53,969 nt of DNA from CAYRUP01 sp964578975. GTDB lineage: Bacteria > Pseudomonadota > Gammaproteobacteria > DSM-16500. The stretch covers positions 1 through 53,969 of the forward strand of contig CAZOFA010000003.1 in assembly GCA_964578975.1 (NCBI GenBank). The letters are read 5' to 3'. Of the stretch, positions 25,250-34,016 are shown piece after piece. Numbering within the stretch: position 1 is the first letter of the stretch; every line of letters begins with the position of its first letter. The notes beneath the pieces were generated by a model. The model saw nothing but the letters and a program-made list of their open reading frames with translations. It was not told the DNA's origin and did not search any database. The position numbers and the translations under genes were made by a program.

Positions 25250-26831
25250 CCGGGCAGATGAGTGTCATGGTATTACTAATAATTTGTCGCTCGTTAGGAA
25301 TATTCTCACACTTGCCCATTGCCCGCAGACCAAATTTTTGTGCTGTATGCTGCAACTCTTCAATACTTCTGCTCGAGGTTAATAAATAAAATGGACCCGA
25401 TTTTTTTTCAATGAGTTGCGCGATATGTTCGCGCACGCTGGGATCTGATAAGTCAGATTTATTATTCACAAACGGCACGCCAATAAAATGCCATGCTGCA
25501 GGGAAAAATGGAATTAAATAATTTTGTGGTCTGGGATCTGGGAAAAGCGCATAGGCAGGAAAAGCAATTAGCACATAGGCTTTCGGGGTGTGCTGCACAA
25601 AGCTGGGCATTTGAATGTTAAAAAAACCTGAGTGATAGGAATTTATTCGTGCCATAAAGGTTGGCACCATGAGAATATTCATCAAACAAAAAATTGGAAT
25701 TAATATCATTAAACGCCAAGCTGTCTGTTTAAAAATCCGCATGACTAACAAACAAATGATTAATGGAGCAAGCATTTCGAGTGTGACTGCGTAGCGTAGA
25801 ATGGAAAAATAATATTGCCATATCACATAAGAAAAAAGAAAAAATAACAATAACCAAAATTCTATTTTATTTTCTATTTGCCAATTTTTTTTGCGTAATA
25901 TATTCCATCCGGCCGAAATGCCGAGTATGACCCAAAAAACATAGGCGAACGCAAAACGAAAATCACGAAAATACGTATCAGGTTGACCAGCCCAAGAAAA
26001 ATAAAATGGAAAAAATAACGTTTGTAAAATACCGTGCGGTAAAAATCGTGGGTCGCGCCAATTGGTCGCGGGAAAATCAGGTGAATGGAAAATTTGATTT
26101 AATAAAGGGAAAACAGGATTATGGTGTTGTTGCCAGAGCATGTCCATCCAGTATCCTGCTGAAATCATGACGCCTAACATCACGGCCAAGCCTGAGGTGA
26201 AAATGATTTTGCAACGAATTCGCCATGGAAGAGGCATACATAAACAAGAAAAAAAACCACCGAGCACAAAAATGCCTGCCGTTAATTTTAGTCCAGTGCC
26301 AATTCCCAATAAAATTCCCGCAAAAAAAATGAGTGAATAATTCAGGGAATTATTTTTAAAATAAAATTGAAATTGTTTAATGTACAATAAAACAAAGCTC
26401 AAAATAAAAATGCTGATGGTGTTATCACCTTGGAAAGATCCAATACCAGATAAAGCAGTCGGTCCATACATTCCGAGCGCGCTCAATAAAAGTGCGGGGA
26501 AAAAAAGTCGTGGCGAAGAAAGAAAGCAACGCGCTATTAAAAATAACAACCAGAAGTTAATACCATGCAGGCTTCCTAACAAAAAAACGGTTGTTTGAGG
26601 CGAAAAAGTGTTAATTAAAAAATATGACATCAAATCCAACGTCGGAGAGAAATACTGATGAACAAAAGAAGAAGGCCAATAATCCAGTGTTTCACGATGA
26701 TGTAAAAAAGCGAAAGGATTGTAGTAATGATAATTGGCTAAATCCCAACATAATTCTTTACCGAAGTGAACAGACAGAAAACCGCAAACCAGCATGGCAA
26801 ATAATAATATACTGTTATTTATTTTTAACAT
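25176..26831 (-). CDS. Multi-pass membrane protein, GT87/GT-C-like glycosyltransferase
   Basis: The 551-residue product has ten or more hydrophobic segments. The first loop reads ELCWDLANYHYYNPFAFLHHR, followed by a second polar part (LDYWPSSFVHQYFSPTLDL). A Trp-Asp-x-x-x-Tyr pattern after the first helix is common in GT-C membrane glycosyltransferases (DUF2029/GT87-like). The C-terminal part (about 410-551) is soluble and extracytoplasmic. Its start overlaps the end of the upstream GT2 gene by 17 bases, so the two are co-transcribed. The last 74 bases overlap the convergent 23387 gene. The substrate is unknown. Confidence 0.55.
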   Translation of the reverse strand: MLKINNSILLFAMLVCGFLSVHFGKELCWDLANYHYYNPFAFLHHRETLDYWPSSFVHQYFSPTLDLMSYFLINTFSPQTTVFLLGSLHGINFWLLFLIARCFLSSPRLFFPALLLSALGMYGPTALSGIGSFQGDNTISIFILSFVLLYIKQFQFYFKNNSLNYSLIFFAGILLGIGTGLKLTAGIFVLGGFFSCLCMPLPWRIRCKIIFTSGLAVMLGVMISAGYWMDMLWQQHHNPVFPLLNQIFHSPDFPATNWRDPRFLPHGILQTLFFPFYFSWAGQPDTYFRDFRFAFAYVFWVILGISAGWNILRKKNWQIENKIEFWLLLFFLFSYVIWQYYFSILRYAVTLEMLAPLIICLLVMRIFKQTAWRLMILIPIFCLMNILMVPTFMARINSYHSGFFNIQMPSFVQHTPKAYVLIAFPAYALFPDPRPQNYLIPFFPAAWHFIGVPFVNNKSDLSDPSVREHIAQLIEKKSGPFYLLTSSRSIEELQHTAQKFGLRAMGKCENIPNERQIISNTMTLICPVKKTFFPTHRRDMGLLKTPAHRLG

Positions 26832-27522
26832 GTGACACGCGATACAACAGCAATAATTTCAAATGGCGTATGCCATCACGCCAGGGTCTTAAGTGTGACT
26901 TACGTTTACGACCATCGGGTGCGAGCGTGGTTGGAATTTCAGTAATTTTTAAATGATGGACAGTGGCTTTAATAACCATTTCACTGGCAAATTCCATTCC
27001 ATCCGTCTGTAAATTTAATTGCAAAATTGCATTGCGTTCGAATCCACGCAAGCCACAATGAAAATCGCCAATCGAACTGTTAAAAAAAATACGCGCCACA
27101 AATGAGAGAACCGGATTGCCTAAATAGCGATTGAGAAATGGCATCGCACCTTTTTCAATTCCACCTTTAAAACGGTTGCCCATCACCAATTGGTAACCTT
27201 CACGTAATTTGGCTAAAAAAGTGGAGAGATTTTTAAAGTTGTAACTGTTATCTGCATCGCCCATGATAATATAGCGTCCAGACGAATGTTTGATTCCGCC
27301 GCGAATTGCTGCGCCATAACCACGCACGGCAACATCGACTACTTTGGCGCCATGCTCACGCGCAATTGTTTGTGAGCCATCGGTACTGCCATTGTCTGCA
27401 ATCACAATTTCCCCAGAAATTTTTTCATGGTTTAAAAATTCTTTGGCTTTTGTAATGCAAATCGCTAGAGTTTCAGCTTCATTTAAACATGGCATCAAAA
27501 TAGTTAATTCAATTGCTCCCAT
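26815..27522 (-). CDS. GT2 glycosyltransferase, polyprenyl-phosphate sugar synthase-like
   Basis: This GT-A fold enzyme of 235 residues has LTILMPCLNEAETL at the start, IVIADNGSTDGS, the metal-binding MGDADNSY (DxD-like), GNRFKGGIEKGAMPFLNRYLGN and GDFHCGLRGF, as in dolichyl-phosphate mannose or glucose synthases and related bacterial enzymes. It lacks the C-terminal membrane helices of ArnC. The start is ATG 27522, with GAGG six bases before it; the TTG at 27534 is less likely. It is the first gene of a two-gene operon with the membrane protein at 25176-26831, which may use its product. Confidence 0.8.
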   Translation of the reverse strand: MGAIELTILMPCLNEAETLAICITKAKEFLNHEKISGEIVIADNGSTDGSQTIAREHGAKVVDVAVRGYGAAIRGGIKHSSGRYIIMGDADNSYNFKNLSTFLAKLREGYQLVMGNRFKGGIEKGAMPFLNRYLGNPVLSFVARIFFNSSIGDFHCGLRGFERNAILQLNLQTDGMEFASEMVIKATVHHLKITEIPTTLAPDGRKRKSHLRPWRDGIRHLKLLLLYRVSHVKNK

Positions 27523-27632
27523 GAGACGCCTCACTATTTAATGATTTTAGATGGTAGCAATAGGATAATTAAGCGTCAATGAAAGTCATTATTTTCTTTC
27601 ATCATAAAGGCTTCCATCTTGCTCTTGGTGGT

Positions 27633-28565
27633 TCACGCTGCCCCGAATTTTTTTGGTAGCATTGGAGGCATAAAATTTGAAACATCTTTAAGCCTTTTAT
27701 TAAAATCAGTTAACTCAAAATTTTTATTATCACATAAGGGTAAAAATCCAAGGCAAAAATCTTTTACTTTGTCCCAGAATTGATTTTCTTTATCTATTGT
27801 GACTTTAATTCTGTGAGCAAATACAGGCACGGTCACATACGAGTCTTCGATTAATTGGATAAAAGCAGGATTAAAATATATTCCTGTCTTCACCACGGTT
27901 TCTCTTGCTTGATTGATGAAATATTTTTTGAAATTTTCAAACTCCTCTGCACACGCGTCTTCATTAAATATACGACCATAGGGCCTAGCTTGAGTCACAG
28001 CCAATTTGAGTTTATTAAATTCAGATTCGTTTTCATCATTATCTTTATTATATTTTCCCATCCAATTTGATGGGAACTGTTCGCCCAGTTGTTGACGTAT
28101 TTGCGCTACGCCATCTGGCAGTTCCAACAAACGTAGCGCAATCTTCTCAATCATCTTTGAATTTAAAGTAGCAAGCGCAATTTGCCAAGGTGTTCCCTCC
28201 ATTTCTTGACCACGATGACCAATCACTTTTCTGCGTAGATATAATAATTCTGGATTAGTTTGCATGATTTCTTCTGCGCGTTCTTGCTGGTTATTCAACA
28301 CAATTTGATTTAACGAATTTTTTGAATCTGTTAAAAAAGGTTGAAATAAAGCATGGCTGTATTTACAGGTTTTTGTGAAGATTGATTGTGGTTTTAAGCT
28401 ATCAAGAAAAGATAAAATCGTATAATAAAAAATAGCTGGAGGAATTTTAGTGAATAGGAAAGTTTGTAAATTAGAAAGTATCAAGCTATTTGGTATTTTT
28501 GGTAGGGGTTGGGTTGCCTGTTGGATTGGGACAACTTTATCTTCGTCAAGTTTTCGTTTTGGCAT
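27633..28565 (-). CDS. F-box-like protein with an ankyrin-like cap, candidate effector
   Basis: The 310-residue product starts with MPKRKLDEDK, a basic patch like a short nuclear localisation signal. Residues 39-76 (TKIPPAIFYYTILSFLDSLKP, then FTKTCKYSHALFQPFL) match the F-box pattern LP-x-E-x-x-x-x-ILSFLD...CK-x-x-x-x-F. Residues 83-150 (LNQIVLNNQQERAEEIMQTNPELL, then GTPWQIALATLNSKMIEKI) resemble the N-terminal cap before ankyrin repeats in Legionella and Coxiella effectors. F-box proteins recruit substrates to eukaryotic SCF ubiquitin ligases. The effector role is inference: no secretion genes are here. It is monocistronic. There is no clear ribosome binding site at 28565. Confidence 0.6.
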   Translation of the reverse strand: MPKRKLDEDKVVPIQQATQPLPKIPNSLILSNLQTFLFTKIPPAIFYYTILSFLDSLKPQSIFTKTCKYSHALFQPFLTDSKNSLNQIVLNNQQERAEEIMQTNPELLYLRRKVIGHRGQEMEGTPWQIALATLNSKMIEKIALRLLELPDGVAQIRQQLGEQFPSNWMGKYNKDNDENESEFNKLKLAVTQARPYGRIFNEDACAEEFENFKKYFINQARETVVKTGIYFNPAFIQLIEDSYVTVPVFAHRIKVTIDKENQFWDKVKDFCLGFLPLCDNKNFELTDFNKRLKDVSNFMPPMLPKKFGAA

Positions 28566-28598
28566 GCTAATCGCTTAACTGTTTGAAATATTGGCAAT

Positions 28599-28604
28599 AG
28601 TATA
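28599..28604 (-). promoter_or_regulatory. Candidate extended -10 of the F-box-like gene
   Basis: On the minus strand TGCTATACT provides TATACT with an upstream TG, an extended -10, about 34 bases before the ATG. The -35 is poor. Confidence 0.4.
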
Positions 28605-28645
28605 GCATATGTCTCATTTTACGCACTCTATACGTCGTCCCGCGG

Positions 28646-28728
28646 ACCCTTCGACAGGCTCAGGGCCGGCGTTGTTGTAGACTTTCTACCTACCACGTCG
28701 TACCGCGGCCCTGAGCTTGTCGAAGGGT
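28646..28728. repeat. Inverted repeat, CCCTTCGACAGGCTCAGGGC family
   Basis: Arms 28646-28666 and 28708-28728 are 21-base inverted copies with one mismatch. Outside them lie CGTCGTCCCGCGG and CGTCGTACCGCGG in direct orientation, which link this element to the 33877 and 53898 family. It lies between the F-box-like gene (-) and prfB (+). Confidence 0.85.
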
Positions 28729-28811
28729 GCGCGGTATCCAGATAAGTATTTATAGCAATCAATCCCAATATCCATTAATATCCATACAAAACATGAAGTT
28801 GAGAATAAATC

Positions 28812-29910
28812 ATGATAGAAGTCACCTCAGTCCACCTGCGCATTAAAGATTTAACCAAACGTCTGGATGAAATTCGGGGGTATCTTTGACATCGAGCAAA
28901 AGCGCGAGCGATTGCAAGAAGTTGAGCGCGAATTAGAAGATCCCAATATCTGGAATAATCCTGAAAAAGCACAAAATTTAGGGCGTGAGCGTGCGCAATT
29001 AGCAGCTGTCGTGCACGCGATGGATGGATTAGAAAAAAATTTAAAAGATAACGCTGATTTATTTGATTTGAGCGTAGCAGAGAATGATACGGATTCTGCT
29101 GATTATCTGATTCAAGAGTTTGAGAAAATCACCAAAAAAATCGAGCAACTCGAATTTCAACGCATGTTTAGCGGTGAAATGGATGCAAGTAATGCCTATG
29201 TGGATATTCAATCCGGCTCCGGTGGCACGGAGGCGCAAGATTGGGCGAATATGCTATTGCGCATGTATTTGCGTTGGGGAGAAAGTCATAATTTCCAAGT
29301 GGAATTGATTGAAGCGTCATCGGGCGACGTAGCGGGAATTAAAAGCGCCACCATCAAAATGTCCGGGCCTTATGCCTATGGTTGGTTGAGAACGGAAACC
29401 GGTGTGCATCGTTTAGTGCGCAAATCACCGTTTGATGCGAATCATAAACGCCACACATCATTTGCCTCGGTGTTTGTCTCGCCGGAAATTGATGATGATA
29501 TTGAAATTGACATTAATCCCGCCGATTTACGCATAGATACCTATCGCGCGAGTGGCGCGGGTGGGCAGCATGTGAATCGTACCGATTCTGCGATTCGCAT
29601 TACACACATTCCCACCAATACCGTGGTGCAATGTCAATCGGATCGTTCGCAACATAAAAATCGCGCCACTGCCATGAAACAATTGCGTGCGAAATTGTAT
29701 GAGTTGGAATTACAAAAAAAACGTGCTAAACAAGATGAACTTGAAGCGGGAAAAATGGATGTCACGTGGGGAAGTCAAATTCGTTCTTATGTGTTGGACA
29801 TGTCACGCATCAAAGATTTGCGTACCGGGATTGAAATATCAAATACTCAAGCGGTGCTGGATGGTGATCTCGACAAATTTATTGAAGCCAGTTTATTAAG
29901 CGGGTTATAG
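28812..29910 (+). CDS. prfB: Peptide chain release factor 2, read through a programmed +1 frameshift
   Basis: RF2 ends translation at UGA and UAA. Frame 1 begins at ATG 28812 and reaches TGA at 28887-28889 after 25 codons. The site is CGGGGGTATCTTTGAC, nearly identical to the E. coli prfB shift site: internal Shine-Dalgarno GGGGG (28876-28880), slippery CTT and stop TGA. A +1 slip continues from GAC 28888 to the stop at 29910, giving 365 residues, the length of E. coli RF2. The anticodon-like SPF tripeptide lies in RKSPFDANHKRH and the catalytic GGQ in GAGGQHVNRTDSA. Low RF2 makes UGA slow to read and favours the shift, an autoregulatory loop known from E. coli. lysS follows after nine bases. 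Confidence 0.97.
28876..28889 (+). promoter_or_regulatory. RF2 programmed frameshift signal
   Basis: An internal GGGGG lies three bases before CTT TGA, which is followed by C. All three classical elements are present: SD-like stimulator, slippery Leu codon, and UGA in a poor context. Confidence 0.96.
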
Positions 29911-29919
29911 AGGCATATC

Positions 29920-31425
29920 ATGACAGAACAAGAAAATGCGATTGTAGATACCAATGAATTAATTGCTCAGCGACGCGCCAAGCTCGCTGATTTACGCAAA
30001 CAGGGCAATGCCTATCCCAACGCATTTCATCGCGATACGCTGGCGGTAAAATTACATCAAACCTATGGTGATAAAACTGAACCGGAATTAGAAGCACAAC
30101 CGATCACCGCTAAAGTTGCGGGTCGCATCATGACACGACGTTTGATGGGCAAAGCAAGTTTCGTGCATCTGCAAGATATGTCCGGTCAAATTCAATTGTA
30201 TGTGCGGCAAAATGAATTGGCAGAGGGCATGTATGACACATTTTTGCAATGGGATATTGGCGATATTATTGGCGTGACCGGCACATTATTTAAAACAAAA
30301 ACCGGTGAATTATCGATTCGTGTCAAACAAATTGAATTGCTGACAAAATCTTTGCGCCCATTACCGGACAAATATCATGGATTAACCGATCAAGAACTTT
30401 GTTATCGTCAACGTTATTTAGATTTATTAATGAATGAGCGCACGCGAAAAACTTTTTTAATGCGCACACGCATCATTGACACCATTCGTCAATTTTTGAA
30501 AGACCGTGATTTTATTGAAGTGGAAACACCGATGATGCAAGTGTTGCCGGGTGGGGCGGCTGCGCGTCCGTTTAAAACGCATCACAATGTATTGGATATG
30601 CCGCTGTATTTACGGATTGCGCCAGAGCTTTATTTAAAGCGTTTAGTGGTCGGTGGTTTTGAACGCGTGTTTGAAATTAATCGTAATTTTCGTAACGAAG
30701 GGTTATCGACACGGCATAATCCTGAATTTACCATGTTGGAATTTTATCAAGCGTATGCGACGTATCATGATTTAATGGATTTATCAGAAGAATTAATGCG
30801 GAAACTCGCGACCGAACTTTTACAATCCACTACGATTACTTATCAAGAACATCAATTTGATTTAAGCAAACCGTTCGTGCGCATGACTTTGTTTGATTCG
30901 ATTTTACATTTTAATCCGCAGTTAAAAAAATCTGATTTGGATACGTTGTCTGCGGCAACTCTGACCGCGAAAAAATTAGAAATACCCGTGCAAGAAAGTC
31001 ATGGCTTGGGAAAAATTCAAGTCGAAATTTTTGAAAAAACCGTGGAAGCGAAATTAATTCAGCCCACTTTTATTACTGAATATCCTGCCGAAGTGTCTCC
31101 ATTGGCGCGCCAAAATGATCAAAATCCTTTTATCACCGATCGTTTTGAAATGTTTGTTGGCGGTCGTGAAATTGCCAATGGATTTTCAGAATTAAATGAT
31201 GCCGATGATCAAGCAGCACGTTTTCGAAAACAAGCACAAGAAAAAGAAGCCGGTGATGAAGAAGCGATGCCCTATGATGAAGATTACATTACGGCGCTTG
31301 AATATGGCTTACCGCCCACCGCCGGTGAAGGCATTGGGATTGATCGATTAGTGATGTTATTCGCGGATCTTCCTTCCATCCGCGATGTTATTTTATTTCC
31401 GCACATGCGTCCTGTGGCGAAATGA
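29920..31425 (+). CDS. lysS: Lysyl-tRNA synthetase, class II
   Basis: LysRS charges tRNA-Lys. The 501-residue product has an N-terminal OB-fold anticodon-binding domain (about 60-150, GRIMTRRLMGKASFVHLQDMSG) and a class II catalytic core: motif 1 FIEVETPMMQ, motif 2 FRNEGLSTRHNPEFTMLEFY, and motif 3 GEGIGIDRLVMLFAD. The length matches E. coli LysS (505). The prfB-lysS order with a nine-base gap is common in gammaproteobacteria and indicates one operon. Nothing is missing. Confidence 0.97.
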   Translation: MTEQENAIVDTNELIAQRRAKLADLRKQGNAYPNAFHRDTLAVKLHQTYGDKTEPELEAQPITAKVAGRIMTRRLMGKASFVHLQDMSGQIQLYVRQNELAEGMYDTFLQWDIGDIIGVTGTLFKTKTGELSIRVKQIELLTKSLRPLPDKYHGLTDQELCYRQRYLDLLMNERTRKTFLMRTRIIDTIRQFLKDRDFIEVETPMMQVLPGGAAARPFKTHHNVLDMPLYLRIAPELYLKRLVVGGFERVFEINRNFRNEGLSTRHNPEFTMLEFYQAYATYHDLMDLSEELMRKLATELLQSTTITYQEHQFDLSKPFVRMTLFDSILHFNPQLKKSDLDTLSAATLTAKKLEIPVQESHGLGKIQVEIFEKTVEAKLIQPTFITEYPAEVSPLARQNDQNPFITDRFEMFVGGREIANGFSELNDADDQAARFRKQAQEKEAGDEEAMPYDEDYITALEYGLPPTAGEGIGIDRLVMLFADLPSIRDVILFPHMRPVAK

Positions 31426-31484
31426 AATAACTGTTTGATTGTAATAATTAAAATATCTTTGATGGTTTTCCCGTGCCAGGCAAA

Positions 31485-31501
31485 TGCATAAATTTTATGC
31501 A
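31485..31501. promoter_or_regulatory. 17-bp inverted repeat upstream of the ankyrin gene
   Basis: TGCATAAA-T-TTTATGCA is a perfect inverted repeat around one central base. It is 46 bases before the ATG and just before AT-rich -10-like sequence (ATAATAATACTATG). Position and symmetry suggest an operator; the regulator is unknown. Confidence 0.45.
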
Positions 31502-31547
31502 ATAATAATACTATGTCAGTTGTTATAACAAAACGAGGCATAGAATC

Positions 31548-33344
31548 ATGTATCCTAAACATCCATCCGTTAAATTGTTATTTGATGCTGTGACGGATGA
31601 ATCATTATCTCCCGAGGAAAGATATAGACAGGCGAGACGAGCGATAGATGGTATTTATGAAAGCAAAATTACGGAAGACCTAGATACGTTAGACCCGTCG
31701 GAAGTTGTTGATATTGATTATGATGATGGAGAAGTGGGAACCGCTCTCGAACATGCAATAAAAAAGAATTATAGCGATATTGCCATCTTATTACTGAACG
31801 ACGCGGGAGCGAATCAGGAGCGATTTTTTTTGCTAGTGCAGACTTTCGCGCAACAAGACACTGCAATGACTGAAACATTAATTACGATATTAAAAGCAAT
31901 TAGATTAAGCAAAAAAGACAAACAACAATTGGAAAGTACACTTTTTAATGCGGCTTCTCATGGTCAAACTCAAATGGTAGACGCTTTATTGCAAGCCGGT
32001 GTCGATTGCAAACGCTACAAAAAAAATAATTATCCCGCATTAAACTATGCAGTATTTGGAGGGCACACTGAAATTGTAAAATTACTGATGGAAAAAATGA
32101 CTGCAGAAGCGAAAGATAATCCTGAAACGTATTGGGAAGATATCCAAGCGATGCTTTTAGATCAACTTAATGATGCTTTGAGGAAAAGTCAGACTGAAAT
32201 CGTGAAAATGATATTGGATGGTGTTTGCTGGAATAAAAAAAGCAAACAAGTGATGACAGAACAACTTCTGTTGTATGTAGCTTATAATGGTAATGTTGAA
32301 ATAATGAGAGCTTTATTACGCGCGGGGGCTGATTGTCAGTATGAAAAAAAGGGGCGTACAGCATTAAGTTATGCTGCTGAACAAGGTCATTCTGAGATAG
32401 TTCAAATATTATTGGAAAATTTCAATCGACAAGCAGGGGTAGATCCAAATTATTTGCAAAGAGAAAAAAACACAGCGCTTGCGTACGCGGTCGATAAACA
32501 ACAGGTTAAAACGATTATAACTTTATTGAAAAATAATGCAGATATTGAATCACTTGATTCAAATCGAAAAGCTCGTTGCCTGTTAATGGTAGCCAATAGC
32601 CAACTTCCCAAGCCATTTATCGCCGAAGAATATAATAATCAATTTATCGAAAATTTGGGTATTGTTCTTTTACAGCAACTTCCTTTATCGCGCGCTACCA
32701 TCGCAAACATGTCAAACGAATTTACTTATTTGCTTGGCGCTTATTTCATAAATGCGTTAGCGGGACAACCGATAAAATTACCGGATGATCTTTTTGTGTA
32801 TTTATCAGGTGAATGTCTTTTAGAGCATAATAAAGCTTACTTAGATCAACGTTCTCGATTTAAAGCTGTGGGCAATGAAAATCAAATTCTACAAATCAGA
32901 GAAGCAGATCATGCTAAATTTGCAGAGAAATATAATCAACAATATGTTGTCGCGTTGTTTACGCCGCGCAGTCTCGCAAGCGTGGAAGGATATTTAGAGG
33001 ATTATAAATTTATCGGTAACGCACTGCATCGAATGGATAATGTATTATATGAAGGTTTAGATAAATTTGATTCCAGTAAATCGAGCGCAATGGAATATTG
33101 TTTGACTGTGCTAGACAGGCTTAATAAAAATAACAAAGCAGTTCATATTCATACGCACGAAGAAGTCAAAACAGAGATCCGGACTGAAACAATTGCACCT
33201 TCAACAAAACAACTGAGCGCCGATCAAAGCTCTGCGAAGCAAATAACAAGTTCTCATCCTTTATTTGGGAAATCATCAACCGAATCCAAGGAACCGCCAG
33301 CGAAATCCCATACACAACCTAAATCACCTAGACAAGATCATTGA
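31548..33344 (+). CDS. Ankyrin-repeat protein, candidate effector
   Basis: The 598-residue product has degenerate to good ankyrin repeats at about 64-92, 129-156, 162-184, 237-263, 269-292 and 308-334. The clearest is GRTALSYAAEQGHSEIVQILLE. The part from 340 to 540 is helical and has no recognised domain (LASVEGYLEDYKFIGNALHRMDN). The last 50 residues are hydrophilic and rich in Ser, Thr, Lys, Glu and Pro, ending KSPRQDH. Such a tail fits the C-terminal signals of Dot/Icm substrates in a general way but is not proof. Ankyrin proteins bind host proteins in Legionella and Coxiella. There is no signal peptide. A pseudopilin gene starts six bases after the stop, an odd partner. Confidence 0.85.
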   Translation: MYPKHPSVKLLFDAVTDESLSPEERYRQARRAIDGIYESKITEDLDTLDPSEVVDIDYDDGEVGTALEHAIKKNYSDIAILLLNDAGANQERFFLLVQTFAQQDTAMTETLITILKAIRLSKKDKQQLESTLFNAASHGQTQMVDALLQAGVDCKRYKKNNYPALNYAVFGGHTEIVKLLMEKMTAEAKDNPETYWEDIQAMLLDQLNDALRKSQTEIVKMILDGVCWNKKSKQVMTEQLLLYVAYNGNVEIMRALLRAGADCQYEKKGRTALSYAAEQGHSEIVQILLENFNRQAGVDPNYLQREKNTALAYAVDKQQVKTIITLLKNNADIESLDSNRKARCLLMVANSQLPKPFIAEEYNNQFIENLGIVLLQQLPLSRATIANMSNEFTYLLGAYFINALAGQPIKLPDDLFVYLSGECLLEHNKAYLDQRSRFKAVGNENQILQIREADHAKFAEKYNQQYVVALFTPRSLASVEGYLEDYKFIGNALHRMDNVLYEGLDKFDSSKSSAMEYCLTVLDRLNKNNKAVHIHTHEEVKTEIRTETIAPSTKQLSADQSSAKQITSSHPLFGKSSTESKEPPAKSHTQPKSPRQDH

Positions 33345-33350
33345 TATCAC

Positions 33351-33869
33351 ATGAAAAATGGATTTACTCTCATCGAATTATTAATCACCTTCAGCATCAT
33401 CGCAATTATTTGTGTGATGAGTGTTGCGTCGTATTCTGTTTTTCAAAAAAAATCAGAAAATGAAGTTTTGTTATCGGTATTGGTGAATGCAATTCGGTTA
33501 GCGCGTAGTGACGCAATGGTGCAGCATGAAAAAATAATTTTGTGTCATAGTCAAGATCAACAAACGTGTGAGGGCGCATGGTCTGATGGATTTATTATTA
33601 AAACATCTGAACAAGTGTTACATGTTTTTCAAAATGTCGCGACAAAAGGGATCATGCATTGGCGCACGTTTCCCATTGCGCGTGAACAAATTGAATTTAC
33701 TTCTTCTGGTTTAGCGGATGCAGAAGATGGGACGATTTGGTTTTGTGCATCGCAATCACCAAATCCCGCGTGGGCGATTATTATGAATCGAGTTGCACGG
33801 GTGCGTGTGGTGTATCCGGATGGGAACGGAAAAATTTTTGATAGTAAAGGTAAGATGTTGAGGTGTTGA
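33351..33869 (+). CDS. GspH/FimT-type pseudopilin
   Basis: The 172-residue product has a type III prepilin signal: MKNG^FTLIELLITFSIIAIICVM, with cleavage after Gly4 and the conserved Glu5 of the mature protein. PilD-type peptidase would cleave and methylate it. The C-terminal domain has strands and two Cys pairs (ILCHSQDQQTCEG; IWFCASQ and the final C), as in FimT/GspH minor pseudopilins of type IV pili or type II secretion. The start lies six bases after the ankyrin gene stop, so they may share a transcript. Other minor pilin genes are not beside it, though another prepilin is at 35006. Confidence 0.85.
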   Translation: MKNGFTLIELLITFSIIAIICVMSVASYSVFQKKSENEVLLSVLVNAIRLARSDAMVQHEKIILCHSQDQQTCEGAWSDGFIIKTSEQVLHVFQNVATKGIMHWRTFPIAREQIEFTSSGLADAEDGTIWFCASQSPNPAWAIIMNRVARVRVVYPDGNGKIFDSKGKMLRC

Positions 33870-33876
33870 CACCACT

Positions 33877-33990
33877 ACGTCGTCCCGCGGCTTGTCCGCG
33901 GGATCCAGCGTCAATAAAGCCTGGATTGCTTCGCTCGCGCTCTGCAATGACAAAGCGATCTGTGTCATTCCCGCGTAGGCGGGAATCTAT
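33877..33990. repeat. Cluster of three palindromic elements
   Basis: Within 114 bases there are three families in a row: CGTCGTCCCGCGG with CCCGCGG / CCGCGGG arms (33884-33890 and 33896-33902); a GGATTGCTTCGCTCGCGCTC piece ending GCAATGAC (33922-33951); and ATTCCCGC / GCGGGAAT (33967-33974 and 33979-33986). They fill the gap between the convergent pseudopilin and GT4 genes. Confidence 0.8.
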
Positions 33991-34016
33991 TCTGATACTG
34001 GTAGTTACGACAGAAT

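Noticed and set aside
26140..26956. Lysine-rich plus-strand frames across the GT-C-like and GT2 genes
   Set aside because: They mirror hydrophobic AT-rich coding sequence on the other strand and show no family features.
28867..29910. Single-frame RF2 start at 28867 giving 347 residues
   Set aside because: It begins out of frame with the true start and ignores the clear +1 frameshift site; the joined reading gives the full family length.
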